A stretch of 13,737 nucleotides of DNA from Pseudobdellovibrionaceae bacterium (GCA_026712605.1 JAPORL010000239.1:1-13737), one strand, 5' to 3'; shown: positions 7,754 through 13,727, counted from the stretch's first letter. The notes: a model not told the origin generated them from the letters alone. A program made the numbers and translations.

Positions 7754-7800
7754 AACATGCTGTTGAATCTTGGATTCAAGAACTCAGTGCAACAGTGTGG
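7754..7800. repeat. Nested hairpin sequence upstream of the IS30-like remnant
   Basis: CTGTTG (7760-7765) and CAACAG (7790-7795) form an inverted repeat, extendable imperfectly outward (CATG against TGTG). Inside, TTGAATC (7763-7769) and GATTCAA (7773-7779) form a second perfect hairpin with a TTG loop that competes for TTG 7763-7765. The right end (ACAGTGTGGTAAAA) resembles 12028-12043 (ACAGTGTTGGTAAAA), so the two hairpins may be related. It could be a decayed element end; its nature is unknown. Confidence 0.4.
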
Positions 7801-7877
7801 TAAAAAAAATAAGGTCAGGAAAATAAGACTTATTTAAAGTATCCTTCAGTTTAAACAACAAACAGAAAGGAGAAAAA

Positions 7878-7979
7878 ATGAAGTGTTATAATCGTCTGAC
7901 CCAAGAAGAAAGATACTACATATCAGTGTTAAAAGCGAGGAAAATAAGTATAAGGCAAATAGGTAAGCTAAAGATTTAG
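7878..7979 (+). pseudogene. IS30-family transposase, N-terminal remnant (33 residues)
   Basis: A short open frame with a very good ribosome site (AAAGGAG, 7866-7872, five bases before the ATG) encodes the start of an IS30-type transposase helix-turn-helix: CYNRLTQEERYYISVLK (3-19), then SIRQIGKL. IS30 transposases normally begin this way and run to more than 300 residues. Here the similarity ends at GKL and a TAG follows two codons later. Nothing recognisable as the catalytic DDE domain or a right terminal repeat follows, because the DNA passes straight into a terminator and the carD promoter. It is best read as a deletion remnant. A free-standing 33-residue HTH peptide cannot be excluded but is unlikely. 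Confidence 0.65.
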
Positions 7980-8040
7980 CCCTCATTTAAAGCCTTTTAT
8001 TAAACATTGTGTTATTTTTATTTAAAGAGGGGCTTTTTTA
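7978..8040 (+). terminator. Probable intrinsic terminator before the carD promoter
   Basis: AGCCC-TC-A-TTTAAA (7978-7991) pairs with TTTAAA-GA-G-GGGCT (8021-8034), a 13-bp stem with one single-base bulge on each side and a 29-base loop. A run of six T follows (8034-8039). An alternative shorter stem is AAAGCC (7989-7994) with GGCTTT (8031-8036). It would insulate carD from transcription entering from the DUF3750 and IS30-remnant side. Confidence 0.6.
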
Positions 8041-8060
8041 TAAATTTTTTACATAAAAAT

Positions 8061-8075
8061 AGGAAAACTTTTCCT
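8061..8075. promoter_or_regulatory. 15-bp palindrome immediately upstream of the carD promoter
   Basis: AGGAAAA and TTTTCCT surround a single C, giving a perfect 7+1+7 inverted repeat that ends five bases before the -35 box of the carD promoter. It is suitably placed for an operator. It is followed by a short T run (ATTTTTT), so a weak terminator hairpin is the alternative. Confidence 0.4.
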
Positions 8076-8080
8076 ATTTT

Positions 8081-8109
8081 TTGCAAAAAATAAGCCAATG
8101 TGATATAGT
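8081..8109 (+). promoter_or_regulatory. Sigma-70-type promoter for carD-gltX (extended -10)
   Basis: -35 TTGCAA (8081-8086), a 17-bp spacer and -10 TATAGT (8104-8109), with the extended element TG at 8101-8102. Initiation near 8116 leaves a leader of about 24 bases containing the AAGGAG ribosome site of carD. This is the best promoter match I find on the plus strand. Confidence 0.7.
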
Positions 8110-8139
8110 TTCTACTTGCAAACTAAAAAGGAGATATTT

Positions 8140-8634
8140 ATGAATTTTATGTTAAAAGTGGGAGATAAGGCCGTTTATCCTGGGCATGGTGTTGGAAAAA
8201 TCACATCTATTGAAGATAAAAGTATTTTAGGAAGCAAACTGACTTTTTATTCTATGGAAATCATAGAATCAGGAACAAAGATAATGATACCTAAAAACAG
8301 AATGGAAAGTATCGGAATTCGCCCCATTGTTTCAAAACAAGAAGCTGAAAAAGTAATGGGTATTATATCTGATAAAAATCTAAAAGAAACTCAAACAAAT
8401 TATGTGGGTAAAAATTGGCAAAAAAGACATCAATCTTATATGGATAAAATCAAAACAGGCTCTATTTATGAAATTGCAAAAGTTATCAGGGATCTCAATA
8501 ATATCAAAGAAGAAAAAGAATTAAGTTATGGAGAGAAAAAAATGATGAATAAAGCAAAAAATATTCTTTACTCTGAGCTATCTTTAACTATGGATAAAAA
8601 AGAACTTGAAATATTATCTAATCCTTCTAATTAA
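8140..8634 (+). CDS. carD: CarD/CdnL-type RNA polymerase-binding transcription regulator
   Basis: A 164-residue protein. An N-terminal RNA-polymerase-interaction domain (about 1-62) includes VGDKAVYPGHGVGKI (7-21) and TKIMIPKNRMESIGIRPI (46-63). A helical C-terminal DNA-binding domain follows, with the family's conserved tryptophan at W93 (KNWQKRHQSY). CarD/CdnL proteins bind the RNA polymerase beta subunit and stabilise the promoter open complex, notably at rRNA and other growth genes. I chose ATG 8140 because AAGGAG (8128-8133) sits six bases before it and the protein then begins at the domain. An in-frame TTG at 8116 would include the ribosome site in the coding region. The KIMIP wording resembles the delta-proteobacterial type rather than the mycobacterial one. 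It is the first gene of an operon with gltX. Confidence 0.93.
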   Translation: MNFMLKVGDKAVYPGHGVGKITSIEDKSILGSKLTFYSMEIIESGTKIMIPKNRMESIGIRPIVSKQEAEKVMGIISDKNLKETQTNYVGKNWQKRHQSYMDKIKTGSIYEIAKVIRDLNNIKEEKELSYGEKKMMNKAKNILYSELSLTMDKKELEILSNPSN

Positions 8635-10083
8635 GTGTCTGTTAGAGTTCGCTTTGCCCCTAGTCCCACTGGCTATCTGCATGTAGGTGGAGCTAGGACA
8701 GCGCTTTTTAATTATCTTTTTGCAAAAAAACATAATGGCTCTTTTATCTTAAGAGTGGAAGATACCGATCAAGATAGAAATCAAGAGCAGTCTCTTATAC
8801 CCTTATTAAAAAGCTTAAAATGGCTAGGTCTCAATTGGGACGAAGGATTAAGCCTTGATAAAAATAACAATATAACATCTAAAGGCCTTTATGCTCCCTA
8901 CAGTCAACAAGATAGACTCTCTATTTATAAGGAAAAAGCTATGGAGCTTATTAAAACAGAAAAGGCTTATTACTGCTTTATGAATCCTGAAGAAGAAAAT
9001 AAGCAAAAACAACAAGCTATAAAATTAGGAAAATCTTTTAGAGTTTCTAGTCCCTATAGAAATCGGGACATAAAAACAGCTGAAGAAAAAATAAAACAAG
9101 GGCAAAAATTTTCTATTCGTTTTAAAACGCCAGAACAAAAAAAAGATTACAAGTTGACAGATTTGGTGCGTGGAGAGTTAAGTTTTCCTTCAGACAGTTT
9201 AGGCGATTTTATTTTAATAAGAACAGATGGTTTTCCTGTTTATAACTTCTCTTGCGCTGTGGATGACAGCCTAATGCAAATAAGCCATGTTTTTAGAGGA
9301 GAGGAGCATTTATCCAATACTATTAAGCAACAGCTGATTCAAAAAGCTCTTGGCTTTTCCGTTCCCAAAATAGGACACTTATCCATTATATTGGATAAAA
9401 ATAAAAAGAAACTCAGTAAAAGATCGGGTTCAGAAAGTGTAGAACATTATCAAAAAGAAGGTTATCTGCCTTCTGCTTTAATGAATTTTTTATCTTTACT
9501 AGGCTGGAATCCAAAAACAGAAAAAGAATTTTTCCATAAAAAAGAGTTAATAGAAAGCTTTAATATTGAAGGTTTAAATTCTTCTTCAGCTGTCTTTGAT
9601 GAAGATAAACTTTTATGGCTTAATCAAGAGCATATTAAAAAATTATCAACTGAAAAATTGATAGAAATTTTAGATTCTTTTATAAAAGATATTCAAACAA
9701 AAAAAACAGAGCTGGAGAAATTGATACCAGCTCTCCGTTCTGGCTTTAAAACTTTAAAGCACTCGGCTCAAATTTTAAATTTGTTTTTACAAACAAACTT
9801 TGAACTTAAAGAATCCGCTCTTAAAATTTTAAAATGGCCTAACAGTAAAACACTACTTACAAAATGGAAGATTTTTTTACAAGAGTCTAAAAAGGATCAT
9901 TTGAGTTTAGAAGATTTTAAAAAATTTCAAAAAGAATCAAAACTAAAAGGGAAAGAGTTTTTTATGCCTCTTCGTTGCGCTTTAATGGGACAACCCGAAG
10001 GTATAGAAATTAAACTTTTAGCAACACTATTGAGTATAGAAACACTTATAAAAAGAGCAGATATTGCTTTAAAGCAATGTTAA
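8635..10083 (+). CDS. gltX: Glutamyl-tRNA synthetase (class I)
   Basis: A 482-residue class I synthetase that charges tRNA-Glu with glutamate and ATP in the cytosol. It opens with VRFAPSPTGYLHVGGAR (5-21), which includes the HIGH-equivalent HVGG (16-19). EDTDQDR (42-48) follows, then the KMSKS-equivalent KLSKRSG (259-265), then an all-helical anticodon-binding C-terminal half. The Cys/His zinc site between the two halves of the catalytic domain in some GluRS enzymes is absent (only C114 remains). The start is GTG at 8635, directly after the carD TAA with no spacer and no Shine-Dalgarno motif, so translation probably depends on termination-reinitiation from carD. Whether it also charges tRNA-Gln (non-discriminating) cannot be told here. 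It converges on the AbiE module; no clear GC-containing terminator is seen in the 58 bp after it. Confidence 0.97.
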   Translation: MSVRVRFAPSPTGYLHVGGARTALFNYLFAKKHNGSFILRVEDTDQDRNQEQSLIPLLKSLKWLGLNWDEGLSLDKNNNITSKGLYAPYSQQDRLSIYKEKAMELIKTEKAYYCFMNPEEENKQKQQAIKLGKSFRVSSPYRNRDIKTAEEKIKQGQKFSIRFKTPEQKKDYKLTDLVRGELSFPSDSLGDFILIRTDGFPVYNFSCAVDDSLMQISHVFRGEEHLSNTIKQQLIQKALGFSVPKIGHLSIILDKNKKKLSKRSGSESVEHYQKEGYLPSALMNFLSLLGWNPKTEKEFFHKKELIESFNIEGLNSSSAVFDEDKLLWLNQEHIKKLSTEKLIEILDSFIKDIQTKKTELEKLIPALRSGFKTLKHSAQILNLFLQTNFELKESALKILKWPNSKTLLTKWKIFLQESKKDHLSLEDFKKFQKESKLKGKEFFMPLRCALMGQPEGIEIKLLATLLSIETLIKRADIALKQC

Positions 10084-10115
10084 TTCATAAAAAAATTTTA
10101 TAGATTGAATATTAT

Positions 10116-10134
10116 AAAGAACAGTTTGAAAAAA
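10116..10134. repeat. Left direct repeat flanking the AbiE module
   Basis: A 19-bp sequence, AAAGAACAGTTTGAAAAAA, that recurs with one mismatch (T to A) at 11929-11947 in the same orientation. It ends seven bases before the 3' end of the toxin gene, so the pair brackets the whole two-gene module and its promoter. Confidence 0.55.
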
Positions 10135-10141
10135 ACGCATT

Positions 10142-11035
10142 CTATAAAGATTCAGAAATTTTTTGTTCAAGAATTTTTAACCAACTCCATGCTTGTTCAA
10201 AATTGAACTCTTCAAAGTCTTTTTGACGCAAAACTGGCTTTAGCCCTGTCTCCATTTGATTTAAAAATTCTTTTTTTCTTTCATCAGATAAATCTATCTT
10301 ACAGTTTAAAGCTTTTAACTTATATTTAACCATTGGTGAGATTTCATGAATTCTTATACAAGCTTTGGGCTCTTCTATCAGACGCTGTTTTATAGCATAA
10401 TGAATATCAAAAATATCTCTGATAGCTGGTATTTCTCTGGAAAGTGCGGCTCTAATTTTTTCACTATAAGCCTCTTTAAAGCTTAATCCTACTACTTGAA
10501 AATTTGAAAGCACCGCTTGTTCAGTTAAAGGATTTTCGATAAGTGTTTTTGCATTCAAATTTTCTTTTTCCCAAATCTTTTCATGAATACCAAATTCTAT
10601 TTTAATTGTATTTTTACTTCCAGTAATTAAAGAGTTATAAACTATTTCAGCACTATACAAACGGTTTTCATTATGCCCTTCAAATGTTTTTGAAAAATCA
10701 AGAGATAATTTTTCAACAGCAGAAATTATATGTTTTTTAGATTTATCAGCTAAAGAACTTCTTTGTTTTCTGGAAGTTTTTGGTCTGTCTGAAATAGAAA
10801 AATCCAAATCTTCACTCAATCTATAAAAACCGACATAACATTTATTGAGAAGTGTTCCTCCTTTAAAAACTAAAAAATGAGACCAATCTAAATAGCCTTT
10901 TCCATGAAAAATTTCCTTAAGAAGAAGAGAGCAATAATAATCTTTTTCTATTAAAACTTCAGAAAATCCTGAATTTTGAGAAGTTTTTCTAACAGCTTCT
11001 AAAAAAAGTTTTTCTTTTTTATGAAAGTTTAACAT
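10142..11035 (-). CDS. abiEii: AbiEii/MenT-type nucleotidyltransferase toxin
   Basis: A 297-residue member of the DNA polymerase beta-like nucleotidyltransferase fold used by type IV AbiE toxins (related to MenT). EKDYY (30-34) opens the fold. Motif I is KGGTLLNK (58-65) with RLSEDLDFS (72-80), whose Asp pair would bind metal. Motif II is KEAYSEKIRAALSR (187-200), and RDIFDIH (206-212) follows as motif III. All catalytic positions appear intact, so it is probably active. AbiE toxins inhibit growth, in characterised MenT relatives by modifying tRNA acceptor ends; the target here is unknown. The ATG lies within the antitoxin gene (17-bp overlap), the usual antitoxin-first arrangement. A stand-alone metabolic role is less likely given the partner. 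Confidence 0.9.
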   Translation of the reverse strand: MLNFHKKEKLFLEAVRKTSQNSGFSEVLIEKDYYCSLLLKEIFHGKGYLDWSHFLVFKGGTLLNKCYVGFYRLSEDLDFSISDRPKTSRKQRSSLADKSKKHIISAVEKLSLDFSKTFEGHNENRLYSAEIVYNSLITGSKNTIKIEFGIHEKIWEKENLNAKTLIENPLTEQAVLSNFQVVGLSFKEAYSEKIRAALSREIPAIRDIFDIHYAIKQRLIEEPKACIRIHEISPMVKYKLKALNCKIDLSDERKKEFLNQMETGLKPVLRQKDFEEFNFEQAWSWLKILEQKISESL

Positions 11036-11840
11036 TCTCTATAATATTCCATTTTTTATTTACAAAGCCTTTTCTGTTCTTAGGGTTAAGAGGTGTTAAA
11101 AAGTTTGTATTGGATATTTTTTTTTGTAGTGGATTTATAAATCTCTTTGAAATTTTCAATCTCTCTAAAGTCCAGCCAATTCTTTTCTGACTTATTATAT
11201 TCCCATATTTGATTGTTAAATCAATCAGTTTTTTTGCTTGGATTTTTTTATCTTTTAAAGAATGAGCTATCCATTTATAAGCAACAGGTAAAGTTCCATA
11301 CTTTTTATAATCATAAACAGCATCAAGAAGAGCTTGCTCTGGAGAGCTATATCTTACCCATATAAATTTTTCATCTTCAGTATAAACTTTCGCTTTTTTT
11401 ATATTTCCTAAACGAGTTGAAATAACTTTTGTAAAATCCAAATGATATTGAAGAAAATATTTTTTTCTAGAGATTTTATCATTATATATAGTAAACCATG
11501 CTGAAACTTGATCAGAGTATCCATATAAATTAAACACAGCCTGTCCACTAATGTAAAATTTAGCTCCGACACTTTCCATATATTTATTTATGATTAAATA
11601 AGGAGAAGGAGACCAGACTCCATTTAAAGGGAGTCTTCGGGGTACTAAATAAAAACCTCGCCGAAGCTGAAAAATAATTCCATTTGAAGATAAGTTATAA
11701 AGTAAATCTGCTTCTTGTTTAGGAGAAAGATTCATAGACTTTACAAGATCGCCGGTTCTTACCTCCTCTTTTTTCTCAAATTGAATCCATGCAAAAAATT
11801 GCATTTCCCAAGGTCCCAATAAGGATTTTTTCTTTGTCAT
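11019..11840 (-). CDS. abiEi: AbiEi-type antitoxin/transcriptional regulator
   Basis: A 273-residue protein with an N-terminal winged helix-turn-helix (about residues 10-68) ending in the family signature RRGFYLVPRRLPL (60-72). The C-terminal domain includes the characteristic SSPEQALLDAVYDYKKYGTLP (165-185). AbiEi proteins counter the toxin without forming a stable complex in studied type IV systems and repress their own promoter. It is the first gene of the operon and overlaps abiEii. The ATG at 11840 has no ribosome site; the predicted promoter places transcription initiation at or within about one base of this ATG. An in-frame ATG at codon 13 would delete part of the first helix and is less likely. 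Confidence 0.87.
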   Translation of the reverse strand: MTKKKSLLGPWEMQFFAWIQFEKKEEVRTGDLVKSMNLSPKQEADLLYNLSSNGIIFQLRRGFYLVPRRLPLNGVWSPSPYLIINKYMESVGAKFYISGQAVFNLYGYSDQVSAWFTIYNDKISRKKYFLQYHLDFTKVISTRLGNIKKAKVYTEDEKFIWVRYSSPEQALLDAVYDYKKYGTLPVAYKWIAHSLKDKKIQAKKLIDLTIKYGNIISQKRIGWTLERLKISKRFINPLQKKISNTNFLTPLNPKNRKGFVNKKWNIIENVKLS

Positions 11841-11847
11841 ATTTTTT

Positions 11848-11875
11848 ATTATATTCGCTTTATAAACGAATACAA
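11848..11875 (-). promoter_or_regulatory. Promoter and operator-like inverted repeat of the AbiE operon
   Basis: Read on the minus strand: -35 TTGTAT (11875-11870), a 16-bp spacer and a consensus -10 TATAAT (11853-11848). An inverted repeat, TATTCG (11852-11857) and CGAATA (11867-11872) with nine bases between, lies between and over the two boxes. This is an ideal place for repression by the antitoxin's winged helix. Only seven bases separate the -10 box from the ATG, so the mRNA is predicted to be leaderless or nearly so. Confidence 0.65.
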
Positions 11876-11928
11876 GAAAAAATATAGCAAGATGTTATTC
11901 ATATAATAAAAGAATTTAACTAAATTTA

Positions 11929-11947
11929 AAAGAACAGATTGAAAAAA
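11929..11947. repeat. Right direct repeat flanking the AbiE module
   Basis: AAAGAACAGATTGAAAAAA, matching 10116-10134 at 18 of 19 positions. It lies about 55 bp upstream of the operon's -35 box. Together the repeats delimit a segment of about 1.8 kb. Confidence 0.55.
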
Positions 11948-11983
11948 TCCTAAAAATTAAATCGTATTCTCATATTCAAAAAA

Positions 11984-12038
11984 ACCAAACACAGTCTGCC
12001 CAATTCAACATTTTGGAGAAAATATCGACAGTGTTGGT
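11984..12038. repeat. Imperfect hairpin between the AbiE module and the tRNA
   Basis: ACCAAACACAGTC (11984-11996) pairs with GACAGTGTTGGT (12027-12038), with one bulge and one mismatch. Inside is ATTTT/AAAAT (12010-12014/12019-12023) with a GGAG loop. The right end resembles that of the hairpin at 7754-7800. No gene is visible in the 301 bases between abiEi and the tRNA. Confidence 0.4.
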
Positions 12039-12065
12039 AAAATTTCTTATTTTATTGAAGTTTGA

Positions 12066-12114
12066 GGCTTTTTATAAAAATCATTAAAAATTTATTTTTA
12101 AGTTTTAAAAAGCC
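12066..12114 (-). terminator. Nested inverted repeat downstream of tRNA-Arg, possible terminator
   Basis: GGCTTTTTA (12066-12074) and TAAAAAGCC (12106-12114) form a perfect 9-bp stem. It encloses a second perfect hairpin, TTAAAAAT/ATTTTTAA (12084-12101), with a TT loop. It lies 28 bp beyond the tRNA 3' end, so it could stop mrp-tRNA transcription. No T-run follows the outer stem on that strand, so the assignment is tentative. Confidence 0.35.
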
Positions 12115-12141
12115 CTAATTTACAAGGAATTTAGAATCAAA

Positions 12142-12218
12142 TGGTGACCACGGCAGGAGTCGAACCTGCGACCTAGAGTTTAGGAAACTCTTGCTCTATC
12201 CAACTGAGCTACGTGGCC
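12142..12218 (-). tRNA. tRNA-Arg, anticodon CCT (CCU), CCA end encoded
   Basis: The 77-nt sequence folds as a standard cloverleaf. The acceptor stem is GGCCACG/CGTGGTC (one G-U pair), the D-stem GCTC/GAGC and the anticodon stem AGAGT/ACTCT. The loop TTCCTAA puts CCT at positions 34-36. The T-arm is GCAGG-TTCGACT-CCTGC. The discriminator A and CCA follow at 12145-12142. It decodes AGG arginine codons. The first ten bases are also the last codons and stop of mrp. No promoter is evident in the coding sequence just upstream, so it may be transcribed with EVE-mrp and released by RNase P. No partial copy of its 3' end is found elsewhere in the window. Confidence 0.97.
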
Positions 12219-13033
12219 TTAAATTCTTTTAATAAGTGTGATTTTACTTTTTCAGCTAACAAAAGAATAGCTTTGCCTTCTTCGGAATCGGGTTGGCTTT
12301 CCAAAAGAGGAACTCCAGCCTCACAACTCAAGCCCACATTAGGATGAAAAGGAATAATTGCTAGTTTATTAATTTTCTTTTCTTTTAAGTAAATATCAAT
12401 CTGACCTCTAGGGAAAAGCTCTATTTTTTTTTCTTGATCAACTTTATTTGATTTATCAGATAAATAGTAAGACATATTTTCCACAACACCAATGACAGGT
12501 ATTTCAATCTGACGAAACATATTAAGAGCTTTTTTAGTATCTGTTAAAGATAAATTTTGAGGAGTACTGACAACTATAGCTCCTGATACTGGAACTTTTT
12601 GAGCAATTGTAAGAGCTACATCACCTGTCCCTGGAGGTAAATCAATTACCAAAACATCCAAATTCCCCCAATGCACATCTCTAAAAAATTGTTCAATCGC
12701 TTTAAAAAGCATAGGTCCTCTCCAAACTAGAGGCGACTCTTCTTCTACTAAATGCCCCATACTCATTAAATTAATACCATAGCGACGAATCGGAATAAGT
12801 TTATTGTCCTTATTTAACTCAGGTTTTAAATAAATAGTTCCTGTCAAACGGGGAATAGATGGACCATATAAATCAGCATCTAATAAGCCCGCTTTTAAAT
12901 CCAATTTGGACAAAGCCACTGCTAAATTTAAAGACACCGTGCTTTTTCCAACCCCTCCTTTGCCAGAACCAACTACAATAATATTTTTTACATTAGGAAT
13001 AGGAGTTTTTTTATCAAAAGGATTAGAAGACAT
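12209..13033 (-). CDS. mrp: Mrp/ApbC-family P-loop ATPase lacking the CxxC motif
   Basis: A 274-residue deviant-Walker P-loop ATPase of the Mrp/NBP35 family, whose members are scaffolds or carriers for Fe-S clusters. The P-loop is GKGGVGKST (24-32) with both signature lysines. DADLYGPS (52-59), WRGPM (104-108), DLPPGTGD (131-138) and VENMSYY (184-190) follow. The N-terminal MIP18/DUF59 domain is absent, as in many bacterial forms. The CxxC pair that normally follows VENMS and binds the cluster is replaced by LSDKSNKVDQ; the only cysteine visible is in SCEAGVPLL near the C-terminus. Cluster transfer by the usual mechanism is therefore doubtful. It starts 3 bp after the EVE gene, so the two form an operon. 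Its TAG stop is formed by bases 8-10 of tRNA-Arg. Confidence 0.92.
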   Translation of the reverse strand: MSSNPFDKKTPIPNVKNIIVVGSGKGGVGKSTVSLNLAVALSKLDLKAGLLDADLYGPSIPRLTGTIYLKPELNKDNKLIPIRRYGINLMSMGHLVEEESPLVWRGPMLFKAIEQFFRDVHWGNLDVLVIDLPPGTGDVALTIAQKVPVSGAIVVSTPQNLSLTDTKKALNMFRQIEIPVIGVVENMSYYLSDKSNKVDQEKKIELFPRGQIDIYLKEKKINKLAIIPFHPNVGLSCEAGVPLLESQPDSEEGKAILLLAEKVKSHLLKEFKAT

Positions 13034-13036
13034 GAT

Positions 13037-13504
13037 TTATTTTTTAGCCATTTTCACTATATGTTCATACTCTGATTTTGTAATAGGCATTACAGAAAGC
13101 CTTTGCCCTTTTTTTAATAAAGACATATTTTTTAAAGCTTTTTCATGTCTTAATTCTTGAATGGAAATTATTTTATCAAAAATTTCAACAAATTCAACAG
13201 TGACGGCTTTCCAACGAGGATTCTGTTTTGTTGCTTTTGGATCATAGTAGATAGAATTTTTATCTAAAGCAGTTAGATCAGGTTCTGCCTTTTTACATAC
13301 TTTAGCTAAACCTGTAACACCTGAAGGTTTTGAATTAGAGTGATAAAATAGCGTCTTATCCCCTATTTTCATGTCATTTATCATGAAATTGCGAGCTTGA
13401 TAGTTTCTAACTCCATCCCAAAAAGCTTTCTTATCTCTTTTTAAATCTTTAATGGAATAAGAATTTGGCTCTGACTTCATAAGCCAATAATTTACTTTAG
13501 ACAT
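13037..13504 (-). CDS. EVE-domain protein
   Basis: A 155-residue single-domain protein of the EVE family (PUA-like fold, related to YTH readers), thought to recognise modified bases in RNA or DNA. Family landmarks are YWLMKSEP (6-13), WDGVRNYQARNFM (29-41), GDKTLFYHS (48-56), GVTGLA (62-67), YYDPKA (86-91), W98 and LSVMPIT near the C-terminus; the aromatic residues would line the ligand pocket. Length is normal and no signal peptide is present. The ATG at 13504 has only a weak ribosome site. It is the first gene of EVE-mrp-tRNA. Conserved stand-alone EVE genes like this are common in proteobacterial genomes, so this one need not be part of a defence system. Confidence 0.93.
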   Translation of the reverse strand: MSKVNYWLMKSEPNSYSIKDLKRDKKAFWDGVRNYQARNFMINDMKIGDKTLFYHSNSKPSGVTGLAKVCKKAEPDLTALDKNSIYYDPKATKQNPRWKAVTVEFVEIFDKIISIQELRHEKALKNMSLLKKGQRLSVMPITKSEYEHIVKMAKK

Positions 13505-13630
13505 AAAACTTAATTAAAGTCATAAGTAAAAAAAAGCAAGCTTAATTTAATTCACTTTGTGGCATGTCTAAGCTTTTAAAGCTCGCTATTTTATATTTTA
13601 CTATCCTGATATCCTTGATTAAAACTTTGT

Positions 13631-13727
13631 AAATATTAGCTTTAAAAACTCGGACATTCTTTTTTTTTACAAAGCAAGCTGTGGTCGCTTTGTGAGAAAA
13701 GTCTGTCTGAGTTCTGGAGCTTTATTT
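13631..13727. repeat. Long palindromic element, copy C (degraded)
   Basis: Arms 13631-13656 and 13704-13727 are imperfect inverted repeats, with CTCGGACA (13649-13656) facing TGTCTGAG (13704-13711). The centre has ACAAAGC (13669-13675)/GCTTTGT (13687-13693). The left core aligns with copy B: ACTCgGACATtC, a T-rich stretch, then ACAAAGC. The right core still contains GTCTGTCTGAGTT, the reverse complement of the conserved left half-site, suggesting the ancestral core was fully palindromic. It lies upstream of the EVE gene; the remaining DNA at 13505-13630 shows no gene. Confidence 0.65.

Noticed and set aside
8116..8139. Upstream TTG as the start of carD
   Set aside because: It would place the AAGGAG ribosome site inside the coding region and add residues not typical of the family; ATG 8140 has ideal spacing.
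12142..12218. tRNA-Arg as the attachment site for an island carrying AbiE
   Set aside because: No duplicate of the tRNA 3' end is found anywhere between 10084 and 12141 and no integrase is present; the 19-bp repeats around abiE are unrelated to the tRNA.
12906..13160. Plus-strand frame of 84 codons across the EVE-mrp junction
   Set aside because: It is antisense to the P-loop of mrp and to the end of the EVE gene, both clearly coding on the minus strand.
13037..13504. EVE-domain gene as part of a modification-dependent restriction system
   Set aside because: It is a stand-alone single-domain protein in an operon with mrp, with no nuclease or McrBC-like partner nearby.
3438..13727. CRISPR array or regularly spaced repeats
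   Set aside because: The repeat copies are kilobases apart with no regular spacer structure, and no cas genes are present.
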